Assembly (NCBI RefSeq): GCF_036699995.1
Contig: NZ_CP144906.1
Span: 1,302,001-1,366,000 of the forward strand
DNA from: Clostridium beijerinckii
Lineage (GTDB): Bacteria; Bacillota; Clostridia; Clostridiales; Clostridiaceae
Length of the DNA stretch: 64,000 nucleotides
Direction of reading: 5' to 3'
The notes under the pieces are model-generated. The model did not search any database, had not been told where the DNA came from, and worked only from the letters and a program-made list of their open reading frames with translations. Below, in pieces: positions 44,602-54,664 of the stretch. The position numbers and the translations under genes are program-made. Numbering within the stretch: position 1 is the first letter of the stretch; each line of letters opens with the position of its first letter.

Positions 44602-45485
44602 TGAATGCAAAAAAAGTAGATAAAATTGCGACAGTTATATTTTATATAATAAGTATGTTCATAGTGGTTTTACTTGGTGCATTTATTTTATATATTTTAT
44701 ATAAAGGTGGAAGTATGTTAAAACCGTCATTCCTTTTTGGTAATCCAAAGCTTACAGGAGCAGGAGGAGGAATAGCACCGCAGTTATTTAATTCGTTTTA
44801 TATGCTTGTTATTTCTTTGATTATAACAATTCCTATTGGTGTGGGAGCTGGAATTTATTTGGCAGAGTATGCTAAAGAAGGGCCTATTCTTAAATTTATA
44901 AGAATGTCTCTTGAAACAATGTCTTCACTTCCATCTATTGTTATTGGTATGTTTGGATTACTGGTTTTTGTCAATATGGCGGGGTGGGGATATTCTATAC
45001 TTGCAGGTGCTTTATCTGTAAGTATATTAAATATACCTTCAATGACTAGAATTTCAGAAAATGCAATAAATACAGCGAGCAAAAGGGTTAAGGAAGCATC
45101 TTTGGGGCTTGGAGCGACTAGATGGCAAACATTAGCGAAGCTTACAGTTCCGACAGCTATGGGAGAGATATTAACGGGTATAATACTAGCGGCAGGAAGA
45201 ATTTTTGGTGAGGCAGCAGCATTTTTATATACTGCGGGATTAAGTTCTAAAAATTTAAATTTCAATACTATAAGTATGACTGGGAATAGTTCAGCATTTT
45301 CACTTTTTAGACCAGCAGAAACTTTAGCTGTCCATATATGGAAGCTAAATTCAGAAGGTGCGGTGGTTGATGCAGCTCAAATAGCTAATGGAACAGCGGC
45401 TGTGCTTATAATAGCAGTTCTCTTATTCAATGTTTGTGCAAGGTTAATTGGAAATAGATTGATGAAAGCTTATAGTGGGAAGTAG
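44601..45485 (+). CDS. pstA: Phosphate ABC transporter permease PstA
   Basis: 294 residues with about six membrane segments. The coupling motif EASLGLGATRWQTLAKLTVPTA is near residue 170. The start overlaps the pstC stop (TAATG), and it ends nine bases before pstB, so the genes are translationally coupled. It is the second permease of the PstSCAB importer. Confidence 0.95.
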   Translation: MNAKKVDKIATVIFYIISMFIVVLLGAFILYILYKGGSMLKPSFLFGNPKLTGAGGGIAPQLFNSFYMLVISLIITIPIGVGAGIYLAEYAKEGPILKFIRMSLETMSSLPSIVIGMFGLLVFVNMAGWGYSILAGALSVSILNIPSMTRISENAINTASKRVKEASLGLGATRWQTLAKLTVPTAMGEILTGIILAAGRIFGEAAAFLYTAGLSSKNLNFNTISMTGNSSAFSLFRPAETLAVHIWKLNSEGAVVDAAQIANGTAAVLIIAVLLFNVCARLIGNRLMKAYSGK

Positions 45486-45494
45486 GAGATAGTT

Positions 45495-46244
45495 ATGAAT
45501 ATTATAGAAACAAAAGATTTATGCTTATATTATGGTGATAATCAGGCTCTTAAAGATATAAATATGTCCATAAATAAAAATGAAGTTACAGCACTAATTG
45601 GACCTTCAGGCTGCGGAAAATCAACTTTCCTAAGAACTTTAAATAGAATGAATGATTTGATTGAGATTGTAAAAATAACTGGGGAAGTTTTTTTTGAAGG
45701 TAAGGATATATATAAGGACTATGATGATATATATTTAAGAGAAAGAATCGGAATGGTATTCCAAAGACCAAATCCATTTCCAATGTCAATTTATGATAAC
45801 ATTGCGTATGGACCTAGAATACACGGCACAAAAAATAAGAAGATCTTAGATGAAATAGTGGAAAAAAGCTTAAGAGGAGCAGCGCTTTGGGACGAGACTA
45901 AAGATAGGCTAAAATCAAGTGCGCTTGGAATGTCAGGCGGGCAACAACAAAGATTATGTATTGCTAGAACATTGGCGGTTTCTCCAGAAGTAATTCTGAT
46001 GGATGAGCCAACATCTGCATTAGATCCAATATCAACTGGAAAAATGGAAGAACTTATGGATGAATTAAAGAAAAAATATACAGTTATCATTGTAACTCAT
46101 AATATGCAGCAAGCAGGAAGAATAGCTGATAAAACTGCATTCTTTTTAAATGGAGAAGTTATAGAGTACGGAAAAACAGAAGACATATTTTATAATCCAA
46201 GAGATAAGAGAACAGAAGATTATATTACAGGTAGATTTGGCTAA
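45495..46244 (+). CDS. pstB: Phosphate ABC transporter ATPase PstB
   Basis: 249 residues. Walker [10 protein letters not shown] is at residues 36-44. The PstB-specific [10 protein letters not shown] and [20 protein letters not shown] motifs, the ABC signature [10 protein letters not shown] and Walker [14 protein letters not shown] are all present. It powers phosphate import with PstC and PstA and, with PhoU, signals phosphate status to PhoR. Confidence 0.97.
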   Translation: MNIIETKDLCLYYGDNQALKDINMSINKNEVTALIGPSGCGKSTFLRTLNRMNDLIEIVKITGEVFFEGKDIYKDYDDIYLRERIGMVFQRPNPFPMSIYDNIAYGPRIHGTKNKKILDEIVEKSLRGAALWDETKDRLKSSALGMSGGQQQRLCIARTLAVSPEVILMDEPTSALDPISTGKMEELMDELKKKYTVIIVTHNMQQAGRIADKTAFFLNGEVIEYGKTEDIFYNPRDKRTEDYITGRFG

Positions 46245-46262
46245 AAGGGGGAAATGATAATT

Positions 46263-46925
46263 ATGACAAGGGGATCGCAGGATGCAAGAGTAAAAAATAT
46301 AAATAGAGAGTTGTTAAAAATGTCTAGTCTAGTTGAAAAGCAAATATATGAGAGTTTGCTAAGTTTAAAAAAATATGATCTAGAAAAGGCTGAGCAAGTT
46401 ATTAAGAATGATGATATTGTTGATGACATGCAAAAAATGATAGAAGAGGAATGTATCAAATTTATAGCAACTGAACAGCCGCTTGCAACAGATTTAAGGA
46501 GAGTATTTACAGCATCTAAGATAGTGACAGATTTAGAGAGAATGGCAGACTATGCAGTAGATATATGCAAGATAACAAAGAGGATTGGGAAAAAGATTAG
46601 CTCATTTGAAAAAGGTTCGGAAGAATTATGGGAGATGGATGATAAAGTAAGAGCCATGATAAGAGCGTCTGTAGACTCATATATTAATGAAGATGAGGAA
46701 ATGGCATATAAGGTTTGTGAAAAGGATGATGAAATAGATGCATTCTATAAATCTTTATTCTCTACTTTGATTAATTCAATAAAAGTAGATGAAAATCTGC
46801 TTCAAGAAGGAACTCAATTACTATTTGCAATAAAATACCTAGAGAGAATAGGAGATCATGTAACTAATATATGTGAATGGACTATTTTTTCAAAAACAGG
46901 TTCCTATGTTGATTTAAATGAATAA
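46263..46925 (+). CDS. phoU: Phosphate signalling protein PhoU (first copy)
   Basis: 220 residues in two PhoU three-helix repeats; each carries the metal-binding E/D-x3-D pattern (DLERMADYAVDICK and YLERIGDHVTNICE). PhoU links Pst activity to PhoR inhibition. The start ATG 46263 follows AAGGGGG by 11 bases and gives the same N terminus (TRGSQDA) as the second copy; ATG 46254 is only two bases from that site. A terminator at 46943-46974 (TGTCCTTAAT / ATTGAGGACA then T5) separates it from the second copy. Confidence 0.94.
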   Translation: MTRGSQDARVKNINRELLKMSSLVEKQIYESLLSLKKYDLEKAEQVIKNDDIVDDMQKMIEEECIKFIATEQPLATDLRRVFTASKIVTDLERMADYAVDICKITKRIGKKISSFEKGSEELWEMDDKVRAMIRASVDSYINEDEEMAYKVCEKDDEIDAFYKSLFSTLINSIKVDENLLQEGTQLLFAIKYLERIGDHVTNICEWTIFSKTGSYVDLNE

Positions 46926-46942
46926 GATGTATGAGTATTATA

Positions 46943-46975
46943 AAGTGTCCTTAATTTATTGAGGACATTTTTATC
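46943..46975 (+). terminator. Rho-independent terminator after the first phoU
   Basis: AGTGTCCTTAAT and ATTGAGGACATT pair imperfectly and are followed by TTTTT. The rest of the 260-base gap before the second phoU is AT-rich. Confidence 0.78.
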
Positions 46976-47188
46976 ATTTGATCATGAATTTCTTGACTTA
47001 GGTATTATATTAATGTAATATGAAAAAAATAAATTGAAAGCATAAAGTAAATATATTATATAATAAAGTGATTCATAGCAGTTAATCTGAAATTTAATAA
47101 GAATCTAGTTAAGGATTATTTTTTTATATGTAACTAAGGTGTAATTAGGTGTAAACGATAAATTTAAGTATGAAGGGGTAATGGAAGA

Positions 47189-47851
47189 ATGACAAGAGGA
47201 TCACAAGATGCTAAAGTAAAAAATATAAATAGGCAACTAGTAATTATGGCAGACTTGGTAGAGAAGCAAATATATGAAAGTATGCTGTGCTTAAAGAATT
47301 GTGACGTAGAAGTAGCAGATAAAATTATTAAGGCTGATGATAAAGTTGATGAATTACAAAAAATAATTGAAGAACAGTGTATTAAATTTATTGCATCAGA
47401 GCAGCCTTTGGCAACAGATTTGAGAAGGGTATTCACTGTTTCGAAAATAGTGACAGATTTAGAAAGAATAGCAGATTATGCAGTGGATATTTGTAAAATA
47501 ACAAAAAGAATTGGTAAAAATGTTAATTCTCTTAAAAAGGTCTCAGAGGATTTATGGGATATGGAAAGAAAAGCAAGATATATGATAAAGGCATCTATAG
47601 ATTCTCACGTTAATGATGATGATGAAATGGCATATAGAATTTGCAAAAAAGATGATGAGATAGATACTATATATAGATCGCTGTTTGCTTCTTTTATTAA
47701 AGCAATAAAAAAAGATGAAAGCTTACTTCAAGAAGGAACTCAATTGTTATTTGTAATAAAGTATTTGGAAAGAATAGGAGATCACGTAACTAATATATGT
47801 GAATGGACGATTTTTTCAAAAACGGGAGCTTATGTTGATTTAAATGAATAG
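47189..47851 (+). CDS. phoU: Phosphate signalling protein PhoU (second copy)
   Basis: 220 residues, the same length as the first copy and aligned without gaps; roughly seven residues in ten match by eye, with the LRRVFTxSKIVTDLER and LLQEGTQLLFxIKYLERIGDHV blocks nearly invariant. Both PhoU repeats and metal-binding acidic residues are kept. Because a terminator and its own 260-base upstream region precede it, it may be expressed separately from pst. AAGGGGTAATGGAAG precedes the ATG. It is a lineage-level duplication that could have split roles (for example Pst control versus PhoR control), but that is speculation. Confidence 0.93.
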   Translation: MTRGSQDAKVKNINRQLVIMADLVEKQIYESMLCLKNCDVEVADKIIKADDKVDELQKIIEEQCIKFIASEQPLATDLRRVFTVSKIVTDLERIADYAVDICKITKRIGKNVNSLKKVSEDLWDMERKARYMIKASIDSHVNDDDEMAYRICKKDDEIDTIYRSLFASFIKAIKKDESLLQEGTQLLFVIKYLERIGDHVTNICEWTIFSKTGAYVDLNE

Positions 47852-47869
47852 AGATATATAAATGTAGGA

Positions 47870-47901
47870 AAATGTTCTTTTTATTAAGAACATTTTTTAT
47901 T
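47870..47901 (+). terminator. Rho-independent terminator after the second phoU
   Basis: AAAATGTTCTT and AAGAACATTTT form the stem, followed by T-rich sequence. The gap 47852-48230 further holds an inverted family D unit and a family C copy; nothing else was recognised. Confidence 0.85.
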
Positions 47902-48013
47902 CTCTAGGAAATTATATTGTTGGATAATCTGTGGATAACTTATAAGAAAGGCTGATTTAGAAGGTTGGCTTTTAAAAGAGAATAAAAAAGAAAATATATT
48001 CGCCTGCATAAAA

Positions 48014-48133
48014 TGTTCTTATATGCAGCATAGCTGCCATTTCTGATGTGCAGATTTTTCTCACATGCGTTCGAAAAGGCAGATGCGTAAAAAAATCTCC
48101 GGCTCCACAGTCGCCTGGGATTTTGTTCTTTCA
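48014..48133. repeat. Family D unit (inverted) joined to family C, copy 2
   Basis: GTTCTTATATGCAGCATAGC (48014) is the reverse complement of the alaS-leader unit GCAGCTATGCTGC...AAGAAC. From 48051, CAGATTTTTCTC, AAGGCAGAT, TAAAAAAATCT and CAGTCGCCTGGGATTTTGTTC align with 8246-8326. GC content here is higher than in the surrounding sequence. It lies 100 bases before the radical-SAM gene. Confidence 0.72.
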
Positions 48134-48230
48134 ATTGTTTAAATATGTTTTAACAATATGAATTGTTGACTTAACTAAGGGTTTAATGTAATATAACAAA
48201 GATAAGAATGTTATAATAAGGGGTGAAAAA

Positions 48231-49565
48231 ATGAAAAATATTATAACAAAAGTAACCTCTAATGGAATTGCAGAGGAAGTCGGGATAGAAGAAAATGATA
48301 TATTATTATCTATTAATGATAAGAAAATAAATGATATTATAGATTATAAGTTTTTGTCTGCGGATGAAGAAATTGTGTTAGAGATAGAAAAACCTAGTGG
48401 TGAGATATGGGAAATTGAAATTGAAAAAGAGTATGGTGAAGACATAGGAATAGAATTTGGTGGAGGCATCATGGATAAGGCAAAATCATGCAGTAATAAA
48501 TGTATATTTTGTTTTATTGATCAGCTGCCTAAGGGAATGAGAGAAACATTATACTTTAAAGATGATGATTCAAGATTGTCATTTTTACAAGGAAATTTCG
48601 TGACATTAACAAATATGAAAGATGAGGACATTGATAGGATAATAAAATATCATATAAGTCCAATTAATATTTCTGTACATACAACTAATCCAGATCTAAG
48701 GGTTGAAATGCTAAATAACAGATTTGCAGGCAATGTTCTTGAAAGAATGCAAAGACTGGCTGATGCTGGTATCACAATGAATGCACAAATAGTTTGTGTT
48801 CCAGGAATAAATAATGGAAATGAACTTAAACGAACAATTGAAGATTTATATAAACTTTATCCAGAAGTTTCAGATGTAGCAGTAGTTCCTATAGGTATTA
48901 CTAAGTTTAGGCAAGGACTTAAACATGTTAATACGTATACAAAAGAGCAATCTATTGAAGAAATCAATAATATTAAGGAATTGCAAGATATATATATTAA
49001 AGAAACTGGCAAGCCATTTGTAAGATTATCTGATGAATTTTATTTAGTAGCAGGTAAAGAGATTCCAAATGAGGAATTTTATGATGATTATCATCAAATA
49101 GAAGATGGTATAGGAATGGTTAGATGCTTTAGGGATGCAATAGATAGCACTTTAGATGATTTAAGTTCAAATATGAAAGGAAGCTTTTCAATTGTTACAG
49201 GAGCGTTGGCTTATGATGAATTGTTAGAAGCTAGCAATAAAATAAAGGAAAGAAATCCTAATATACAGCTTGATGTTTATAAGATAATAAATAATTATTT
49301 TGGAGAAACAATTACTGTAGCAGGACTTTTAACTGGAACTGATATAATAAATCAGATGAAGGGAATAATAAATACTAAGTATTTAATAATGTCTAATAAC
49401 ATGTTTAGGAAAGGCTATGAATTATCTGATTCTAACGAGCAGATAATGCTGGATGATATTAAAATTAAAGATATTGAATCAGCTTTAGATGTTAAGGTGA
49501 TAGTAGTCGACTATACAGGTGAAGATTTAATAGAAAAACTTAATGAGGCATGTGAAGAAAAATAA
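48231..49565 (+). CDS. PDZ/radical-SAM DUF512 protein
   Basis: 444 residues. An N-terminal PDZ-like segment (VTSNGIAEEVGIEENDILLSINDK, about 1-60) is followed by a radical-SAM-like core with Cys87, Cys91 and Cys94 (CSNKCIFCFIDQLPKG), a CX3CX2C cluster motif. A C-terminal DUF512 domain (from about 265) includes FSIVTGALAYDELLE and TVAGLLTGTDI. Widespread in clostridia, usually next to der, as here; its reaction is unknown. GGGGTG precedes the ATG. Confidence 0.9.
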   Translation: MKNIITKVTSNGIAEEVGIEENDILLSINDKKINDIIDYKFLSADEEIVLEIEKPSGEIWEIEIEKEYGEDIGIEFGGGIMDKAKSCSNKCIFCFIDQLPKGMRETLYFKDDDSRLSFLQGNFVTLTNMKDEDIDRIIKYHISPINISVHTTNPDLRVEMLNNRFAGNVLERMQRLADAGITMNAQIVCVPGINNGNELKRTIEDLYKLYPEVSDVAVVPIGITKFRQGLKHVNTYTKEQSIEEINNIKELQDIYIKETGKPFVRLSDEFYLVAGKEIPNEEFYDDYHQIEDGIGMVRCFRDAIDSTLDDLSSNMKGSFSIVTGALAYDELLEASNKIKERNPNIQLDVYKIINNYFGETITVAGLLTGTDIINQMKGIINTKYLIMSNNMFRKGYELSDSNEQIMLDDIKIKDIESALDVKVIVVDYTGEDLIEKLNEACEEK

Positions 49566-49623
49566 AATAGCGTGATAGCTTGTTATTTTTGAGTATGTCT
49601 AGATATAAAGAGGAGGAATTTTA

Positions 49624-50940
49624 ATGGGTAAACCGATAGTTGCCATAGTTGGAAGACCAAATGTTGGAAAATCAACTTTGTTTAATAGATTGGCAGGAAA
49701 AAGAATTTCAATAGTACAGGATACACCAGGAGTTACAAGAGACAGAGTGTATGCAGAAGCAGAGTGGTTAAATTATAATTTTACCATGATAGATACAGGT
49801 GGTATTGAACCAGAAAATAATGATATTATTATAAAACAAATGAGAAGACAAGCGAATATTGCAATTGAGACAGCTGATGTAATAGTATTTATAGTCGACG
49901 GTAAAGAAGGATTAACAGCTGCAGATAATGAAGTGGCTACTATGCTTAGAAAGAGCAAAAAACCAGTAGTTTTAGTTGTTAATAAAGTTGACAATTTAAA
50001 AGATGAAAATAATGCTTATGAATTCTATAATTTAGGAATAGGTGATCCTATAACAATATCAGCAGGTCAAGGATTAGGTCTTGGTGATATGCTTGATGAA
50101 GTGGTTAAGCATTTTGACAAATCTATTTATGATGAAGAAGAGGATGAATATATTAGAATAGCAATGATTGGTAAGCCTAATGTAGGTAAATCTTCTTTAA
50201 TTAATAAGTTATTAGGTGAGGAAAGAGTAATAGTTTCTGATGTACCTGGTACTACAAGAGATGCAATAGATAGTTACTTAGAAACAGAAGAAGGTAAGTT
50301 CATATTAATAGATACAGCTGGTCTTAGAAGAAAGAGCAAGGTAAAAGAAGAAATTGAAAGATATAGTGTTGTAAGAACTTATGCAGCAATTGAAAGAGCA
50401 GATGTGTGTATACTTATGATTGATGCAACAGAAGGAATTACAGAACAAGATGAAAAAATAATAGGTTATGCTCATGAATTGAGAAAAGCTATTATGGTTA
50501 TTGTTAATAAATGGGATTTGGTTGAGAAGGATGATAAAACTTTAGATAATTTTAAAAAGGATCTACAATCAAATTTAAAGTTCTTAAGTTATGCTGAATA
50601 CCTATTTATATCTGCACTAACAGGTCAAAGAACTAATAAAGTACTTAAGTTAGCAAGATATTGCTATGATAACTACAATAAGAGAATTTCAACAGGTATA
50701 TTAAATGAGGTCATAAGCAAAGCTGTACTTATGAAGGAACCGCCTATTGTTGGAATTAAGAGAATGAAAATTTACTACGCGACTCAAGTTGCAACTAAAC
50801 CACCTAAATTTGTGTTCTTTATAAATGATGAAAGTGCAAGACACTTCTCATATGAAAGATATTTAGAAAATCAATTGAGAGATAGTTTTGATTTCAAAGG
50901 AACTGGAATACAAATTGAATACAGACAAAGAAAGGAATAG
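49624..50940 (+). CDS. der: Ribosome biogenesis GTPase Der (EngA)
   Basis: 438 residues. Two tandem GTPase domains: G1 motifs GRPNVGKST (residues 10-18) and GKPNVGKSS (about 183-191), each with its DTxG and NKxD motifs, then a C-terminal KH-like domain ([11 protein letters not shown]). Der is essential for 50S subunit assembly. AGAGGAGG precedes the ATG. Two bases separate its stop from gpsA. Confidence 0.97.
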   Translation: MGKPIVAIVGRPNVGKSTLFNRLAGKRISIVQDTPGVTRDRVYAEAEWLNYNFTMIDTGGIEPENNDIIIKQMRRQANIAIETADVIVFIVDGKEGLTAADNEVATMLRKSKKPVVLVVNKVDNLKDENNAYEFYNLGIGDPITISAGQGLGLGDMLDEVVKHFDKSIYDEEEDEYIRIAMIGKPNVGKSSLINKLLGEERVIVSDVPGTTRDAIDSYLETEEGKFILIDTAGLRRKSKVKEEIERYSVVRTYAAIERADVCILMIDATEGITEQDEKIIGYAHELRKAIMVIVNKWDLVEKDDKTLDNFKKDLQSNLKFLSYAEYLFISALTGQRTNKVLKLARYCYDNYNKRISTGILNEVISKAVLMKEPPIVGIKRMKIYYATQVATKPPKFVFFINDESARHFSYERYLENQLRDSFDFKGTGIQIEYRQRKE

Positions 50941-50942
50941 TT

Positions 50943-51935
50943 ATGAGTAAAATTACTTTTTTAGGAGGAGGAAGCTTTGGAAGTGCCTTAGCTGTTTTAC
51001 TTGCAGAAAAAAATAATGTTGTTAATATATACGATAGAGATAAGAATGTTGTTAATGAAATAAACATTAAGAGAACAAACGAAAAGTATATGAAAGATTT
51101 TGCAATTCCTAAAGGAGTAACTGCATTTAATAGTATTGAAGAAGCAATAGATGGTGCTGATTATATAGTTTTATCAGTACCTTCCCATGTAATTAGAAGT
51201 ATGTGTATAGCTATTAAAGGGAAAATCCCTAGAGATATTCCAATAATATCTATTGCAAAAGGTATTGAGGAAGATACAGATAAAAGATTATCAGTTGTAA
51301 TTGAGGAAGAATTAGATAATCCAGTTGTAGTTTTATCAGGACCAAGCCATGCTGAAGAAGTTGTAATGAAGATACCAACTACAATAGTTAGTACATCTAA
51401 AGAAATGAAATTTGCAACTGATATTCAAGATTTATTTATGACACCATATTTTAGAGTCTATACTAATGACGATATAATAGGAGTAGAAGTTGGTGGCGCT
51501 GTGAAGAATGTAATTGCGTTAGCTGCAGGAGTTATAGATGGTCTTGGGTATGGAGACAATACAAAAGCTGCACTTTTAACTAGGGGGATGAAGGAAATCT
51601 CTAGAGTTGGGATAGCACTTGGTGGAAGAGCGGAAACTTTTTACGGATTAACTGGTATGGGAGATTTAATAGTTACTTGTACATCTATGCATTCTAGAAA
51701 TAGAAGAGCTGGTTTACTGATAGGTAAAGGTATGTCTCTTGAAGATGCTTTAAAAGAAGTAGGAATGGTTGTTGAAGGAGTAAAAGCTTGTAGAGCCTTT
51801 TATCAACTGAAGGAAAGAATAGGTATATCAATGCCTATAACAGATGGGCTCTATAAAGGATTATTTGAAGGAAAGAATGCTAAGTCTATTATTGATGAAC
51901 TCATGAATAGAGACAAAAAGAGTGAATTATTTTAA
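50943..51935 (+). CDS. gpsA: Glycerol-3-phosphate dehydrogenase [NAD(P)+]
   Basis: 330 residues. The N-terminal Rossmann motif is [18 protein letters not shown]. The catalytic Lys lies in [19 protein letters not shown] near residue 190, and [20 protein letters not shown] is the family signature. It makes sn-glycerol-3-phosphate for phospholipids. It starts two bases after der, and the der-gpsA-spoIVA order is conserved in Firmicutes. A long terminator follows. Confidence 0.96.
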   Translation: MSKITFLGGGSFGSALAVLLAEKNNVVNIYDRDKNVVNEINIKRTNEKYMKDFAIPKGVTAFNSIEEAIDGADYIVLSVPSHVIRSMCIAIKGKIPRDIPIISIAKGIEEDTDKRLSVVIEEELDNPVVVLSGPSHAEEVVMKIPTTIVSTSKEMKFATDIQDLFMTPYFRVYTNDDIIGVEVGGAVKNVIALAAGVIDGLGYGDNTKAALLTRGMKEISRVGIALGGRAETFYGLTGMGDLIVTCTSMHSRNRRAGLLIGKGMSLEDALKEVGMVVEGVKACRAFYQLKERIGISMPITDGLYKGLFEGKNAKSIIDELMNRDKKSELF

Positions 51936-51992
51936 TATTTATAGCATTGAAATTATAAGTATACTTTAGGAATTTATATTCAAGTTATTTGT

Positions 51993-52042
51993 ACCAGCTA
52001 TACAAAAAAGAGTAATTTTTTGTATAGCTGGTTTTGTATTTT
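51993..52042 (+). terminator. Strong terminator after gpsA
   Basis: A 17-base stem ACCAGCTATACAAAAAA / TTTTTTGTATAGCTGGT with a six-base loop is followed by TTTTGTATTTT. The rest of the gap to 52291 is very AT-rich; a sigma-E promoter for spoIVA is expected there but I could not place one confidently. Confidence 0.9.
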
Positions 52043-52291
52043 CAAATGTTAGTAAATTATAGTTTGATTAAATCCATCCGTAGGTTTGAACATGTTGGCT
52101 ACTATTTTTTTATTCTTTTTTGATTATGCCTAATGTTAATGTTTAGTTTTAAAGATAGGAATTTTAATATGATTTTAATCATATATTTAGTGATTAGAAT
52201 TGTATTAAAATTTTTTATTTATTATATTTGTATATTTTAAATAAAGGATGAATATATATATATTGGAAAAAAGAATATGGGAGGGAAAAAT

Positions 52292-53770
52292 GTGGACAAT
52301 TTTAACATATACAAAGATATAGCCGATAGAACCCAAGGGGACATATATGTAGGAGTCGTAGGACCAGTTAGGACAGGGAAATCTACATTTATCAAAAAGT
52401 TCATGGATCTTATGGTAATACCTAAAATTGATAATACTTATAAAAAGGAAAGAGCAAAAGATGAGTTACCACAGAGTGGCTCAGGAAAAAATATTCACAC
52501 AACAGAACCTAAATTTGTACCTAATGAAGCAGTAGAAATAAATTTAGGGGATGAAATAAAATTTAAAGTAAGGATGGTTGACTGCGTAGGATATATTGTA
52601 AAAGGAGCATTAGGATATCTAGATGGTGAGGAAACTAAAATGGTTCATACACCATGGTATGATTACGAAATACCTTTTGAGGATGCAGCAGAAATTGGGA
52701 CAAGAAAAGTTATAAAGGACCATTCAACAATAGGATTAGTAATTACAACTGATGGAAGTATAACTGGAATAGATAGAAATGACTATGTAGAACCAGAAGA
52801 AAGAGTAATATATGAATTACAGTCACTAAATAAACCATTTATTGTAGTTCTTAATACTAATAAGCCTAATTCTCAAGAAACTAAGGCATTGAAAAAAGAA
52901 TTAGAAGATAAATATAATGTAACTGTTCAAGTTATGGATGTTTATAATATGGAAGAACAAGATATTGAGGATTTATTTAAACACGTACTTAAGGAATTCC
53001 CTGTAAAAGAAATAAATATTGATATGCCTGAATGGTTAGAGAAATTAGAATGTAACCATTGGCTAAAAAAAGATTTTTTCAACATAATTATGAACATGAG
53101 TCAAGATGTCTCTAAGGTAAGAGACATAAAATACTGCTTAAATGATTTTGAAAATGAAGACTTTATGGGAAAAGCAACTATAAATGAAGTTGATTTAGGC
53201 AGTGGAACAGCAAAAATATCTATGAAACCTAAAGATGGAATTTTCTATAAGGTTCTTAGTGAGATATGTAATTTAGAAGTTGGTTCAGAAAGTGACTTAC
53301 TCAGCATAATAAATGACCTAAGTCATGCAAAATGTGAATATGATAAGGTTAAAGACGCATTAGAGGATGTAAGAGAGAGTGGCTATGGATTGGTTGCACC
53401 ACAACTTTCAGAAATGAAGTTTGAGGAACCTGAAATAGTTAAACAAGGTAATAAATATGGAGTTAAATTAAAGGCAAGTGCTCCAAGCTTACATCTTATA
53501 AAGTGTGATATTAAAACTGAGATAAGCCCTATAATGGGATCAGAAAAGGAATCCGAAGAACTAGTAAAAGGCCTTCTAGAACAATTTGAAACAGATCCAG
53601 CTCTTCTTTGGCAAAGTAATATGTTTGGAAAATCTTTAGAAGTGTTAGTAAAAGAAGGATTACAAAACAAGCTATATAAAATGCCGGAAGATGTTCAAGT
53701 TAAGATTCAAAAAACTTTGCAGAAAATTATTAATGAAGGTAATGGTGGATTAATCTGTATAATACTTTAA
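52292..53770 (+). CDS. spoIVA: Spore coat morphogenetic ATPase SpoIVA
   Basis: 492 residues from the GTG at 52292, the same length as B. subtilis SpoIVA. The N terminus DNFNIYKDIADRTQGDIYVG is diagnostic; Walker A GPVRTGKST is at residues 24-32. The family is a TRAFAC-class ATPase that polymerises on the forespore surface as the basement layer of the coat. The last residues (GGLICIIL) keep the hydrophobic/cysteine tail. GGGAGGG lies about six bases before the GTG; an in-frame ATG at 52277 would put the site inside the gene. Confidence 0.97.
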   Translation: MDNFNIYKDIADRTQGDIYVGVVGPVRTGKSTFIKKFMDLMVIPKIDNTYKKERAKDELPQSGSGKNIHTTEPKFVPNEAVEINLGDEIKFKVRMVDCVGYIVKGALGYLDGEETKMVHTPWYDYEIPFEDAAEIGTRKVIKDHSTIGLVITTDGSITGIDRNDYVEPEERVIYELQSLNKPFIVVLNTNKPNSQETKALKKELEDKYNVTVQVMDVYNMEEQDIEDLFKHVLKEFPVKEINIDMPEWLEKLECNHWLKKDFFNIIMNMSQDVSKVRDIKYCLNDFENEDFMGKATINEVDLGSGTAKISMKPKDGIFYKVLSEICNLEVGSESDLLSIINDLSHAKCEYDKVKDALEDVRESGYGLVAPQLSEMKFEEPEIVKQGNKYGVKLKASAPSLHLIKCDIKTEISPIMGSEKESEELVKGLLEQFETDPALLWQSNMFGKSLEVLVKEGLQNKLYKMPEDVQVKIQKTLQKIINEGNGGLICIIL

Positions 53771-53866
53771 AAAAATCTGATATAAAGATTTTTATAATTT
53801 AATCCTAACAAAGTGTTGATTTTATATTGTAGTTAAGTAAATTAGTTATATTAGTGATACTACATA

Positions 53867-54098
53867 TTAGGCATAATCAAGAGAATAACGAGTGCATATG
53901 CCAAACCTATTTTCAAGTACATGGGGAGGCTCGACTCGCTGGAATCCATGAGCAAGTGATTCACACTTAATCATAGGTTTTGGTTCTCAGCTCACGGAGG
54001 AAGAGAGCCAAAATAGGCTAGATATAAGAGAAATCTGCTTCCATGCCTAATGAAAATAATCATGGTATTTTGGACTCGTTTTTCTCGTATATGCCTTA
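53867..54098. repeat. MITE-like element, family A, copy 2
   Basis: About 230 bases. The left end TTAGGCATAATC...AATAACGAGT mirrors the right end GACTCGTTTTTCTCGTATATGCCTTA, and CCTATTTTCA mirrors internal TGAAAATA. The centre (GGGAGGCTCGACTCGCTGG, GGTTCTCAGCTCACGGAGG) is GC-rich for this genome and differs from copy 1. No ORF is present. It takes up most of the 53771-54200 gap, between spoIVA and the PBECR-like gene. Confidence 0.78.
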
Positions 54099-54200
54099 TG
54101 TATTGTGAAGTAATAAAATCAACACTTTTTTTACCATGATTTTTTATTTAAGTGGTGGAAAAATACATACTACTGGGATATAATAAAAGAAAGGATATAA

Positions 54201-54638
54201 ATGAGGGGTATTATGAAAAGAGAGTATAAAGCTTATAAGAAAGTTGGTAAAATTAAAATCTCTATAAGTGAGCTCTTAGAGCTTGATTTACCTAGAATAG
54301 TTTATGCCTCTCCAGGTGTTGTAAACCATATAAAAAAAAGACATGGTAGGCAATTCACAAAAAAAATCAAGGATAATATAATAGATACTATAGAAAAAGT
54401 GATTAAAGATCCACAATATGTTGGTGTAAATTATAAGAGATCAGTTGGTGACTCTCTTGAATTAGTTAAGAAGATTGATAATATTATCTTACTTTTAGGA
54501 TTGGAAGTTGATTTAGAAGATCAATATATATATGTCGCAACTATGTATCCAATAACATTGTCAAAAATGAATGCTAGAATATATAGGGGAAGATTAATAA
54601 AAGTTGAAGATAGTGAATTAAAAGAAAATATATTATAA
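54201..54638 (+). CDS. PBECR3-like small protein (RelE/Barnase-EndoU-like nuclease fold)
   Basis: 145 residues. The pattern PGVVNHIKKRHG, then IKDPQYVGVN, SLELVKKIDNIILLLGLEVD and YIYVATMYPIT...RIYRGRL agrees with what I know of the PBECR3 domain, a phage-associated Barnase/EndoU/ColicinE5/RelE-type nuclease group. Here it stands alone, with no antitoxin-like ORF beside it. AAGGA lies five bases before ATG 54201; ATG 54213 is an alternative. It is between a MITE-like element and a terminator, downstream of spoIVA. Whether it is an active nuclease is not known. Confidence 0.65.
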   Translation: MRGIMKREYKAYKKVGKIKISISELLELDLPRIVYASPGVVNHIKKRHGRQFTKKIKDNIIDTIEKVIKDPQYVGVNYKRSVGDSLELVKKIDNIILLLGLEVDLEDQYIYVATMYPITLSKMNARIYRGRLIKVEDSELKENIL

Positions 54639-54664
54639 TTAATTTTGAAATAAATTTTGTTTTT

